From: RPQJ01 sp963793675 | GTDB lineage: Bacteria > Pseudomonadota > Gammaproteobacteria > Steroidobacterales > Steroidobacteraceae | Reading direction: 5' to 3' | NCBI GenBank assembly: GCA_963793675.1 | Contig: CAWCBA010000010.1 | Location: forward strand, 682,001-746,000 | DNA length: 64,000 nucleotides | Part shown: positions 18,126 to 27,018 of the stretch, in pieces | How positions within the stretch are numbered: the first letter of the stretch is position 1 | Layout of the letters: each line of letters opens with the position of its first letter | Translations under genes and position numbers: made by a program | Notes under the pieces: generated by a model | Told to the model about the DNA's origin: nothing | The model's database searches: none | Seen by the model: the letters and a program-made list of their open reading frames with translations, nothing else

Positions 18126-18156
18126 TCAGGGTCAGCGAAGCGGTGTTGCCGGGCCA
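18036..18156. repeat. 121-bp direct repeat, copy 1 (end of vWA gene and first codons of metK-like gene)
   Basis: Identical in every base to 19259-19379. It covers the last about 29 codons of the vWA gene, the ATGA junction and the first 11 codons of the MetK-like gene. At 18157 this copy continues into a hicB fragment, while copy 2 continues into metK. Confidence 0.9.
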
Positions 18157-18159
18157 GGT

Positions 18160-18303
18160 GCCGGGCTGCCTGGGTGCTGGTCACAGGGAAGCACCGAGGC
18201 GGAGGCACTCGAGAACATCAAGCAGGCAATCGAGGAGTACCTCGCGGTCGTCGATGGCGAGCTGAAAGGCGCCACGATCCGCGAAGTCGAAGTGGCGGCG
18301 TGA
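18160..18303 (+). pseudogene. hicB antitoxin remnant lacking its N-terminus
   Basis: The frame reads LPGCWSQGSTEAEALENIKQ then AIEEYLAVVDGELK up to a stop at 18301. This is the core and C-terminus of a HicB-type antitoxin, in which the Pro-Gly-Cys-x-Ser-x-Gly-x-Thr block is diagnostic. The first about 25 residues are missing: the sequence is joined at 18157 to the beginning of the metK-like frame. No hicA toxin is adjacent. It looks like a recombination scar rather than a working gene. Confidence 0.75.
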
Positions 18304-18480
18304 CCGACGCGGGCCGAGCAGTCACATCCGTGAAAAGCGTCTGGCCCAGCGACCGACGGATCCGGCGACCCGCTGCCTGCCGGAAGTTCCTCCAGATTCG
18401 ATTAAACACGCCAGATTCTCCGTTGCAGCGAGGTTTGCGCCTGCGGGACGATGCGTCAAGGCGACCCGCGGAGCGCATCC

Positions 18481-19059
18481 ATGGCGTCGAATAGGGCTCA
18501 GGAAGGTTCGACAGAGTCTGAGTTGGCTGATGTCATCCGTTGGGTTCGTGGACACAAAGTGATCCTCGATCAGGATCTGGCCTGCCTCTACTCCGTTGAA
18601 GTACGCGCGCTGAATCAGGCCGTCAAGCGGAACCCGGACCGATTCCCGGCCGACTTCATGTTCCAGTTGACTGCGGAAGAGGCGGAATTTCTAAGATCAC
18701 AATCTGTGATCTTAGAAAGTGACGCCAGATCCGTCGCCGCTTCCAAGCGACGAGTCGGCCGCGGTCGACACGCGAAGTACCTCCCAAACGCCTTCACGGA
18801 ACAAGGGGTTGCGATGCTGTCGAGCGTCCTGCGCAGCAATCGTGCGGTTCTCGTCAACATCGAGATCATGCGCGCCTTCGTCAGGCTTAGAGGCATCCTC
18901 TCTTCCAATGCCGACCTGGCTCGAAAACTTGCCGTGCTGGAGGCGAAATACGACAAGCAGTTCAAGGTGGTTTTCGATGCTATTCGACAGCTGATGACGC
19001 CTCCACTGGGCTCGAAGCGCCGCATAGGATTTGCGCCATGGGACGACAGTTCGCAGTAG
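18481..19059 (+). CDS. ORF6N-domain DNA-binding protein
   Basis: A 192-residue protein with the phage-type ORF6N domain: VIRWVRGHKVILDQDLACLY, VRALNQAVKRNPDRFPADFMFQL, KYLPNAFTEQGVAMLSSVL and NIEIMRAFVRLR are canonical blocks, followed by a coiled-coil-like helix (LARKLAVLEAKYDKQFKVVFDAI). Such proteins are common in prophages and genomic islands and probably bind DNA as regulators. The start at 18481 follows GCATCC, with no clear ribosome site. The gene lies between the two copies of the MoxR leader and carries a striking 14-bp inverted repeat in its coding region. Confidence 0.85.
   Translation: MASNRAQEGSTESELADVIRWVRGHKVILDQDLACLYSVEVRALNQAVKRNPDRFPADFMFQLTAEEAEFLRSQSVILESDARSVAASKRRVGRGRHAKYLPNAFTEQGVAMLSSVLRSNRAVLVNIEIMRAFVRLRGILSSNADLARKLAVLEAKYDKQFKVVFDAIRQLMTPPLGSKRRIGFAPWDDSSQ
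18688..18718. repeat. Perfect 14-bp inverted repeat inside the ORF6N gene
   Basis: TTTCTAAGATCACA, spacer ATC, TGTGATCTTAGAAA. It is AT-rich compared with its surroundings and sits between the two halves of the ORF6N domain (encoding EFLRSQSVILES). It could be a protein-binding site, an mRNA hairpin or the footprint of a mobile element. Confidence 0.85.
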
Positions 19060-19088
19060 GGATTCATGATGGAACTGCACGGTCAAAG

Positions 19089-19231
19089 GCTCACCCCCTG
19101 AGCCTCCCCCGCCGTATAATCACCGCAGCATCAAGACGGAGCACGTGCTCCGGCCAACCTGCCAGGCTCGGCAAGGTGGCGCGCCATTTCGGCGGATGCG
19201 GCCCGACCTCAGGGCAACGAAGGAGCGACAC
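19089..19231 (+). promoter_or_regulatory. Leader of the MoxR operon, copy 2
   Basis: Nearly identical to 14657-14799: TGAGCCTCC, TATAAT box (19115-19120), GGAGCACGTGCTCC palindrome, the two-hairpin GGCC-closed element and GAAGGAG before the ATG at 19232. Differences are a few substitutions and one-base changes, and the hairpin stems are conserved in both copies. Confidence 0.55.
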
Positions 19232-19348
19232 ATGTCCACCTCCGACCGTCGCGCGTTCCTGCACGCCATCGTCACGCGCGACGGGAATCCGTCGCTGCTC
19301 AAGGCCGCGGGGATCCCTTACTCGCAGCTCGGGAGGTTGCCGAAATGA
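19232..19348 (+). pseudogene. In-frame 38-codon fusion of operon start to vWA C-terminus
   Basis: It begins MSTSDRRAF like both the MoxR start (MSSPSDRRAF) and an internal vWA segment (LSTSDRRAF at 17641), then jumps to HAIVTRDGNPSLLKAAG and SQLGRLPK, the vWA C-terminus. It therefore retains the operon's first and last codons but lacks moxR, the third gene and nearly all of vwa. The frame is intact and ends in the ATGA overlap with the MetK-like gene, so it could still couple translation of metK. Deletion at short homologies, or an assembly chimera, explains it. Confidence 0.7.
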
Positions 19349-19379
19349 TCAGGGTCAGCGAAGCGGTGTTGCCGGGCCA
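19259..19379. repeat. 121-bp direct repeat, copy 2
   Basis: Identical to 18036-18156; see that entry. Here the sequence continues into the MetK-like gene, so this copy shows the original junction between vwa and metK. Confidence 0.9.
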
Positions 19380-20316
19380 CCCGGACAAGCTGTGCGATTT
19401 CGTGGCGGAGAGCCTCGTGCAGGCGGCGCTCGCCGTGGACGCGCGAGGCGTACGCGCAGATCGAGGCCGCGATCTGGTGCGACCAGCTGTGGCTCTCGGG
19501 CGGGTATGCGGCGCGGGGCGCGGCGCTCGACGTCGAGCGGATCGCGGTGGAGGCGCTCGATTCGATCGCGCGGGCCGTGAACCCCGATGCAAAGCGCGAC
19601 CCGTGGCAGGTGACGAATGCCGTCTGCCGATATGACGTGGACCCGACGCTCTGGACGCGCCACGTCAACGACCAGGCGATCGTGATCGGCTGGGCCGGCT
19701 ACGACGACAAGGTGCAGTACCTGCCGCCCGAGCACTTCCTGGCGCTGGAGTTCCGCACCGCGCTGTGGGAGGCGTGCCAGGGCGGGGAGCTCGCGCGCTG
19801 CGGGCCGGACGGCAAGCTGATCGTGCGCCTGCGCGAGGACGACGACGGGTTCGCGCTCGAGCACGTGCTGGTGACGCTCGAGCACCCGCAGGCGATGAGC
19901 GTGTTCGAGCTGGCGCAGCGGGTGAGTGCGGTGCTCGGGCAGCACTACGGAAAGCTGCGTGCCGCTTGATAAGCGATGGAACGCGACGTGGCCCGAGGTG
20001 GAGCTGATGGTGAACCCGAACGGGCCGCTCTCGGATGCGGGCAGCCGCAAGGACAACGGCCAGACCGGCCGCAAGCTGGTGATGGATTACTACGGGCCGA
20101 GAGTGCCGATCGGTGGAGGGGCGATCTACGGCAAGGATCCGATGCACGTGGATCGGTTCGGGGCGCGGAAGGCGCGGGAGATGGCGATCGAGGCGGTGAA
20201 GAAAGGAGCGAGGGAGTGCCTGGTCAGGGCGGTGTATGCGCCGAATGTGGCGGAGCCGCTGGATGTGCAGGTGGAGGTGTCAGGCGGCGACGTGCGCGTC
20301 CCTTCGGATGGTCTGG
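19345..20316 (+). CDS. Divergent S-adenosylmethionine synthetase-like protein, frameshifted
   Basis: MetK-like enzyme that would make AdoMet from ATP and methionine. N-terminal VSEAVLPGHPDKLCDFVAES matches the ATP-binding GHPDK motif. C-terminal NPNGPLSDAGSRKDNGQTGR and GGGAIYGKDPMHVDR match the phosphate-binding loops. Frames break near 19445 and 19965. The middle segment is unlike housekeeping MetK, and the end near 20316 merges into an opposing gene without the usual terminal motif, so the C-terminus may be truncated. Its ATG overlaps the end of the vWA reading frame, making it the fourth member of the MoxR operon rather than the cell's main MetK. Confidence 0.72.
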
Positions 20317-20331
20317 CGCACTATGGGCCCG

Positions 20332-20871
20332 TCAAACGCCAAGGCCTTTTTCCGTCGCATCGACCAGCATCTTCAGGAAATTCAGACCCTTCTCGAGTTC
20401 CGGCTTGGTGATCAAGTGCGCCGCAGGCGTGCCCTGTTTAGCTGGCCGCGTGTGGTGTGCCGCATGACCCCGCTTCTTGAGCAAAGTGTCCAGACGCTCG
20501 CTCGCCTGCTCCGGTGTGTAGCCCGACAGCCGCCAGAAGCGGGTCACATCCTTCACGGTCAGGAAATCCCGAAAGAGCTTTCTGGTCTTCTCCGCGTTGG
20601 GGTTGTTGAAGCTCTTCAACTCTTCGTCGAATTTCCTCTTCACGAACTCCGTGAAATCGTTGCTGCCAACGGCGTCGATCTTCGCTGTCAGTGATTCGTT
20701 GACTCGTTCTTCGACATAGGTTTCCCATGCGGCGCATGCAAGCAGGAGGGTCGCGCGCTTGTGCACCTCGCCCTGCTCCTGGGTCAGTTTGGCGTCCTTA
20801 TCGTTCAGGCGCGCCAGCAGCACCTCGGCATCGGCCATGCCCAAGTCGAACGCTTCCTTGGCTCGTGACAT
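20332..20871 (-). CDS. HEPN-family protein (RiboL-PSP-HEPN-like)
   Basis: A 179-residue helical protein starting at 20871 (MSRAKEAFDLGMADAEVLL). The block RATLLLACAAWETYVEERVNE resembles the first helices of RiboL-PSP-HEPN proteins, and LLKKRGHAAHHTRPAK near the C-terminus contains an Arg-x4-His motif in the position of the HEPN catalytic site. It is probably a ribonuclease or RNA-binding effector in a defence or toxin context. It lies on the same strand and immediately downstream of the HIT and HNH genes, with about 46 bases between. Confidence 0.65.
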   Translation of the reverse strand: MSRAKEAFDLGMADAEVLLARLNDKDAKLTQEQGEVHKRATLLLACAAWETYVEERVNESLTAKIDAVGSNDFTEFVKRKFDEELKSFNNPNAEKTRKLFRDFLTVKDVTRFWRLSGYTPEQASERLDTLLKKRGHAAHHTRPAKQGTPAAHLITKPELEKGLNFLKMLVDATEKGLGV

Positions 20872-20917
20872 TTCGCTATTCCTCGTTCCAAAAATGGACC
20901 GGCGCCGGGCGGTATTT

Positions 20918-22034
20918 TCAGCGCAGCAGTTGTCGCCAGCCCGCTGAAAGGTGCCCGTACTCCGTCCCGCCGAGCCAGACCTCGGCCTGCACGCGCTCAG
21001 CATGCCCGTAGCTCCACTCGGCCACTGCGACGGAGGTCGCACGATCGACCAGCAGGCCCGCCTCGGTGCCGATCTGCAGCAGGTCGGCATCGTGATCCGA
21101 GACGAACTCCGCCCAGCGCTCGAGATAGGGCTCGCCGCCCAGCAGGTCGCTCTTGCGGGAGTTGCAGGCGCCGTGGGCCAGCACGAGGTTGTGCGCCAGG
21201 TCGCGCGGGTATCGCGACCACGGGATGAAGTGATCGACGGCGGCCGCCGACAGGCAGGCTGCGCTGGCAATAGAAGCACCGCCCGTCCTGCAGTTCGCGC
21301 AGCGGCTTGCTCACCTTGAGCGACAGCGCCGCCCGACTCGAGCCGAACAGGAACTCCGACAGGCCCACGGCGCGGCCGAGCACCGGCTGGTTCTGCTTGA
21401 GCGACAGCACGAACCGCAGCCACTCGGTCTGCGCCAGCCGACGAATGAGCGGGGCGCGTTCGCGCAGGTGGCACGCGACGCCCGGCAGCAGCGTGATGCA
21501 GTTGGTCCCGGGACCGGGCTCGTACAGGAACCGGATGTCCTCGTGGCCGACTCGCTGCAGTCTCCACAGCGGCATGGTCTTGAGCAGTGATCGCATCTGG
21601 CCGACCAGTCGCTTCCAGTCGCGCGGTGCGCCGCGCCTCCGCGAGCGTCGATCGGCTTCCCTGCATCTCGTCCCGCAACCTGGCGAGCCGCGAAATGGCG
21701 CTGGCCTGCTTGCCCTGGTTCTGGTGCAGCACGAGTCCAGTGCCCGAGGCGCCATCCGCCTCATAGGGCGCGGCCTGTCGCCAGTACAGCTCCGCGAACT
21801 TGTCGGCGATGTCGTGGATCGGCAACACCAGCTCGCGATTGGAATCGTCGCCGCGTTCGATCGCCAGTTCCACGAGCGCGACCAGCAGGGCGTACTTGTA
21901 CGTCGCGACGAACGAGCCCTCGGACAGGATGCGCTCGATGTTGGCGATGAACCGGATCTGGTCCTCGGGCGACGGGCGCGAGGTGCGGCCGGCAGGTACG
22001 GCGGCGGTGTCCCGGAGTCCCTGACCTTGCCCAC
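20918..22034 (-). CDS. HNH endonuclease-domain protein, frameshifted
   Basis: Likely DNA-cleaving protein with a C-terminal HNH motif split by frameshifts: CFYCQRSL, then DHFIPWSRYP in another frame, then NLVLAHGACNSRKSDLL, which together give the Cys pair, His and Asn-x-x-Lys pattern of HNH nucleases. The N-terminal region contains IRFIANIERILSEGSFVATYKYALL, LAIERGDD, LPIHDIADKFAELYW and, later, LFGSSRAALSLKVSKPL. Frames change near 21240, 21640 and 21880. Joined length is about 370 residues. It starts 2 bases from the HIT gene stop, so the two genes form an operon. Confidence 0.7.
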
Positions 22035-22036
22035 GG

Positions 22037-22425
22037 TCAGTCCTTGTCCCAGTACGCGGCCTTGTCCGGAAGCACCCAGCGAACGCCGCCCCGCGGATCG
22101 TCGCGGTCGCCCGACGTATCGCGGGATCAGGTGAATGTGCAGGTGCGGTACCGTCTGGCCGGCGGCGGCACCGTCGTTGATGCCGATGTTGTAGCCCGCG
22201 GGATGGAACTGGCGGTCGAGATCGTCACGGGCCGCGGCCAGGAGCGACATCAGGTCGGTGCGCTCTGCGTCGGTGACCTCGAAGAACGAGGCGACGTGCC
22301 GCTTCGGGATGATCAGCGTGTGGCCGGGCGAGACCGGGAAGCCGTCGCGAATGGCGACTGCGAGTTCGCGCTGGATGGACGACGCGATCGGCGGGCAGGG
22401 AGCAGAAGGGGCAGGGCAGACTCAA
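22037..22425 (-). CDS. HIT-family nucleotide hydrolase, one frameshift
   Basis: Small histidine-triad protein. CPFCSLPADRVV begins it (a Cys-x-x-Cys zinc site typical of HIT proteins). After a one-base insertion near 22377 the frame gives RELAVAIRDGFPVSPGHTLI, IPKRHVASFFEV and the triad QTVPHLHIHLIPR, followed by a DDPRGGVRWV tail. About 129 residues; a TTG at 22425 is the best visible start. Known members hydrolyse or transfer nucleoside monophosphates. Its coupling to an HNH endonuclease gene suggests a role in the same, possibly defensive, system. Confidence 0.78.
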
Positions 22426-22770
22426 TGCGGCACCGGCGACAGCCAAGAAGCCCAGAAGTCTAGCTGACCATCGGACCTTTCTCGAATGACACCCCATTCT
22501 TTGGGGGCGCCACCTTTGAGTCTTTGCCCTCTGGGATGCAGATCGGCTCGATCTCGGTTGCGTGATCGAGACGCCTCGGGTGGAGAAGCGATGCACGGAG
22601 GAGGCGCGGGATCCGGTGCTGGGGGACCTCGCCCATCGGCGGTGTCTGCGAGGTTGCGGAATTTCTTTGGCTGCGACGTGACCAGAGTCACCAACCGCGG
22701 GGCAAAGTGCCGCTAAGATCGCGAAGCCGATGGCAGGATGCCTCGGCGGCCAAGGGCTTTGGGGTACCTG
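22426..22770. other. Intergenic, nothing recognised
   Basis: No gene supported. It separates the minus-strand HIT-HNH-HEPN group from the plus-strand NYN/PIN gene and so should hold divergent promoters. Confidence 0.5.
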
Positions 22771-23352
22771 ATGACAGAAACCGTCCTGCTCGTGGACTAC
22801 GAGAACGTCCAGGAAATCGACCTGTCGAAGGTGCCGGTGGCCTTCGACGTGCGAATCTTTATCGGCGCTTCCCAGTCGCGGGTTCCAACAGAACTTCTGA
22901 CGCAGGCTCTGGAGCGCGGTGGGCCGACCAAGGTCGTGCGAATCGATGGTGCAGCGAGTAATGCACTCGATTTCCACATCGCCTTCTACCTGGGCGAATA
23001 CTTGACCGAACGACCCAGAGCGAAGTTCGTCATCCTCTCAGGCGACAAGGGGTTTGATCCGCTCGTACGCCATCTGACCAGTCGCAAATGCGATTGCCGC
23101 CGGATATCGAATCTGTCGCAGCTCGACGGGCACGGTTCTGTGGCGCATGAAGACAAGATGAAGCGTGTGATCGAATTGCTGAGCGCCGTGGAAAAGAAGG
23201 CCAGACCGCGCAAGCGCAAGACCTTGGCGGCGCATATCGGCTCCTTCTACCAAAAGAAGCTGCCGGCCCCCGAGGTCGAGGCGCTGATTGACCGCCTGAT
23301 TCACAACCGGCAGATATCGGTCTCAGGCACGGCCCTGACCTACCACTTTTGA
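22771..23352 (+). CDS. NYN/PIN-like nuclease-domain protein
   Basis: A 193-residue protein starting at 22771 (MTETVLLVDYENVQEIDL). The LLVDYENVQ start, a central DFHIAFYLGEYL and FVILSGDKGFDPLVRHLTSRKC are the three acidic-residue blocks of NYN/PIN-fold nucleases (Asp-Tyr-Glu-Asn, Asp and Ser-Gly-Asp-x-Gly-Phe-x-Pro). The C-terminal part is Lys/Arg-rich, with a small helical domain (APEVEALIDRLIHNRQISVSG) that might bind nucleic acid. Likely an RNase; the target is unknown. It stands alone between defence-like clusters. Confidence 0.8.
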   Translation: MTETVLLVDYENVQEIDLSKVPVAFDVRIFIGASQSRVPTELLTQALERGGPTKVVRIDGAASNALDFHIAFYLGEYLTERPRAKFVILSGDKGFDPLVRHLTSRKCDCRRISNLSQLDGHGSVAHEDKMKRVIELLSAVEKKARPRKRKTLAAHIGSFYQKKLPAPEVEALIDRLIHNRQISVSGTALTYHF

Positions 23353-23668
23353 CTTGCAGGCACTTTGGCCATGCCTCCAGTAGCTCACTTCCGTAGCGCG
23401 CATTTGGCCCAGCGGAAACCCCTCACGTGGCCGTCGAGTCCGGTGGCCTTGGGCATGTACGTATAGGTCCCTTCGGACGTGTGACGCTTGCGCAGCATCT
23501 ATCACGCCGTCAGGCTCATGTAATGACCTTTCGGGATGGAACAATGGGCTAAAGAACGATATGAATTTGGGAGCTTCAAAAGCACATCAGGCTGGGCCGA
23601 GGGCCTTCCATGATATGGAGCCATAAACCTCCGGAATCAGTGCAAGTCGATGCGGATCAAAGGCAAGA
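23353..23668. other. Intergenic upstream of the PLD-helicase cluster
   Basis: No gene recognised. Probably contains the promoter of the four-gene cluster that begins at 23669. Confidence 0.5.
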
Positions 23669-24987
23669 ATGCTGCAGGGACCCTTCCTAACTGCCCTAGA
23701 TAGTCGTGCCCGGGTCCGCGGCTCGCGGGACCCTCTGGGTGCGCAAGCGGTCTGGACCGCACTCGGCCGTCAGGTGGTCGGCAACCTGACGACGGTCACC
23801 ACTTCCGTCCGCGACTTCACCGTCCTGCTCCTGGGCGCCGCTCTGCTCGAACGACGCGGACAGGAGTCTGATCTGACGGGCGACATAGACGCCTTCCTGC
23901 GATGGGAGCAGTTGGCCAGCTATGTCCGATGGCGAGCATACGAACAACCCTTCCGTGGAGTGGAGCGGGTCGCAAAAATCCTTGCCGAGACGTCTCGAGT
24001 AAAGCTGTCGGCGGGACGTGAGCATCAGATTCTCAGTTCGCAACGCATGTATGGAATTTGGGGCCTGTATATCGGAGCCGCGAGGGCTTCGGGCCTTCTC
24101 GAAGCGCGAGAATGTTCGGCTTGCCGGATCCGCCACTGCTGGGCAGTCAATTCGCGATTTTGTCGAGCGACAACACCCACAGTTCCTAAAGCCAAAATCC
24201 CCACAGCTCGACAGGTTCCTGCAAGGACTGATTACCAAACAGGAGCTGACGATCGATCTCGATCGAGATCTGACCGGCATCGTGGATGCCATTGCCAGTG
24301 CATTGCGGGATTCGATCACGCAGCGCGAACGCGAGTTCTATGCTTTTCATCTGCTGCAAGGCGGGCCGAGCGATGCGACGAGGGGTTTGCAGCCCATCTT
24401 GGCGAGCCTGATCACTACGGTATCGCGAGATGCGAACTTTGTTTGGTCGCCTGACGCGATGCTGACCATCGCGCGCAGTGCTGAGCGACACGGGGAGAGG
24501 GGGCAAGAGCTTGCTAACCGGTTGCGCTCGATCGTCACTTGCGAGTCGGTGCTGGCGCCCATGTCTGCGCTCTGGTCGTACGTCCTGACGCTCGAGGGTC
24601 GAAAGGTCACTGAGGTGGCGGCAATTCTTGTCGAAGCAATGGGGCGGCAAAGGACTGAAAGTTCACTCCGACGAATTTTCCGCTTCTATCAATGGCAGCA
24701 CTTCATTGCCCGTTGAGCTGAAGAGTTCATGGTGCGCGCTGGCTGAATTCTGTGCAGGTGGCGATTACGACAGTCTGGTGCACGCGTTACTGAAGCAGAA
24801 CGCGCTCGTGATGGCTGGTCGAGGGGGCGCGCCTTGGGCCGAACTCGACAAGGGAAGGCTCCGGATCAAGCTTCGGGAGGAGGCCGGCGAGCTGCCGACA
24901 CGCGCCGAGCTTTCATCTCTGTGGCGATTTCCGTACTTCCTCGAGTCTATGCGCGCAGTTGCCGCAGGGCTGGCTGAGGCCAAGTGA
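23669..24987 (+). CDS. First gene of the PLD-helicase cluster, unknown function, frameshifted
   Basis: About 440 residues, mainly alpha-helical, no family recognised. The N-terminal part (LGAQAVWTALGRQVVGNLTT, RDFTVLLLGAALLERRG, QILSSQRMYGIWGLYIGAARASGLL) is followed, after a shift near 24105, by SIRDFVERQHPQFL, REREFYAFHLLQGG and MLTIARSAERHGERGQELAN. A further shift near 24640 leads to LPVELKSSWCALAEFCAGGD and LRIKLREEAGELP. The stop TGA at 24985 overlaps the ATG of the PLD gene. The tight linkage makes it a component of the same system, possibly a target-recognition or regulatory subunit; that is inference. Confidence 0.6.
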
Positions 24988-27018
24988 TGTCGGATATTCC
25001 CAGCACGACGCTGTCGGAGCAGATTCAGGACTGTATTGGATCTCGGCGGGTCATCGCTGCAGTCTTCACGAGTTATCAGTTCGATCCGGCGTTCTTCGAG
25101 CAGGAAGTTCTGCCAGTTCTATTCGAGTCGCCGCTCAGTCATATCGCCAAGGTGCGGTTGATACAACTCGAGGACCAGCTTCGCAGTCTGGCGGGCCTGG
25201 TCGCGGTTTACTACGACGCTGGTGGCTTGATCGAGGCCGACGCAGGCAGTGCCCGCTTGGATTGCGCTCGAATTCCGGTTCGGCAAAAGACCGGTGTTTT
25301 CCACGCCAAGAATGTCTTTCTGCTGGTCGAACGTAGGCCCGAAGACGGCGAGGAGCTGGAGCGGAGTCTCTTGGTCGCGACCATGTCAGCAAACCTGACG
25401 AAGTCTGGATGGTGGCAGAACGTCGAAGCCTGCCATGTCGACGAGATTGAGCAAGGTTCGTTGACCACCCTGCGCCAGAGCCTGCTCGATTATCTCGCAG
25501 GTTTGAAGAAGAGCGCGCTCCTGGCGAGTCGCACGAGGCCCTGGAAATGGTTTCGGCATTCTTGAAGAAGACCGAGCAAGCCACGCACAGGAGTCTGCGC
25601 TCCGTGCTGCACAGCCACTTTTTCAACGGTACCGGCGCTGTCGATGAGTTTCTTGAAGAGGTTGCGGGCCAGAAGCTTCGAGGTCTCAACCTGGAAGTGA
25701 TCTCCCCATATTTCGATCAAGCATTGCGCTGCAAACCGCTTCGCGACTTGATCGAGCGATTTCACCCCGTGAAGTTCTCATCCACCTGCCGCGAGGTCAG
25801 GCCGGCGAAGCGCTCGTAGCCAAAGGTATCTTCGAGGACATTCGATCGCTGCCAGACGCGCAGTGGGGCGAACTGCCCAAGGACTTTCGCTCCTACGGCA
25901 AGGCGGCGGATTCCGGGGAGCGGTTTGTTCATGCCAAGGTGTATCGCTTCTTTTCGCGGATACCAAAGCGCGAGTACATCTTTCTGGGCTCGCCGAACCT
26001 GACGAACGCCGCTTTCAGCGAAGGAGGCAATCTCGAGTCCGGTGTACTTGTGCAGGTCGAGCCGCCGAGGCAGCCCGATTTCTGGATGCGGCCGATCGAG
26101 AGAGCCCCTGTCGAATTCAAAGCGGAGAAGCCTGACGACGCATCAAAGCCGGATGCGCCTGGGTTCATCCAGATTCGATTCGACTGGGAGTCTGAGGAGG
26201 GGGAGGCCTACTGGGACAGTGACGACCCTTGTCCAGCTCTGCAATTTCGTGTGGCAGGTGTCGAATTGGGCGAGGTGCCTGCGCTGCCAGTCCGTACGTG
26301 GCGGCAACTGCCGGATGCTGTATGCCGTGCTCTGGCGGAGCGCCTGAGGGAGTCGTCGCTGATCGAAGTTGTATTTCCGGACTCCAGCCTGGCACGTGTG
26401 CTCGTGCAGGAGCGCAACATGGCGGTGAAGCCGTCTCTCCTGATGAATCTGACATCCTCGGAGATTCTCGAGTATTGGGCCCTGCTGAGTCCTGATCAGC
26501 GCGCGGCATTCGTCGCTGATCGTCTGTCGGGAGCCGCGCCGTCTGGGAGCGAAATCGAAATCGAGCGGGTGGCCCAATCGCTAACTAGGCATGAAACCTT
26601 CTTCGATCGTTTCGCGGGCATATTTCATGCGTTCTCGTGCCTCGAACGCGAGGTTCGGGCTGGTTTGGAAGCGGCAAATCCCTCGGTCGCGGAGTATCGG
26701 CTCTTCGGAGAGAAGTACGACTCGCTAGGCACCCTGCTGGACCGTCTCGAGTCGGACCCCAGGGTGACGGACGATATAGAGAGGTATGTCGTGCTGCTTT
26801 GTTGCAGGCAGCTCGTTCAGGTGATCGGCAAGGCGTTTCCCGAGTATTGGCATGAGCGATCCCAGCAGGTTGCTCGCCTCTCTGGTCGTATGGCTGCCAA
26901 TGACGCACTCCGAGTACGACTCGTCGAGCGATCGCCTGGCGAAATGGGCAATTTCCTCGACTGGTTTGACGGGCACTTCTTGAAACGAGCTCAGCCTAGG
27001 GTTGTCGGCGATGATTGA
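24987..27018 (+). CDS. Phospholipase D-superfamily protein, two frameshifts
   Basis: About 675 residues. Two PLD-type half-sites are visible: GVFHAKNVFLLV with LLVATMSANLTKSGWWQN, and FVHAKVYRFF with YIFLGSPNLTNAAFSEGGN. Each has the His-x-Lys plus downstream Asn-Leu-Thr pattern of HKD nucleases. The N-terminus (SEQIQDCIGSRRVIAAVFTSYQFDPAFFEQEVLP) is typical of PLD-like proteins beside helicases in restriction-like systems. The C-terminal half is a helical domain of unknown role. One-base breaks occur near 25545 and 25770. It overlaps gene 1 by 1 base and the helicase gene by 8 bases. Confidence 0.78.
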
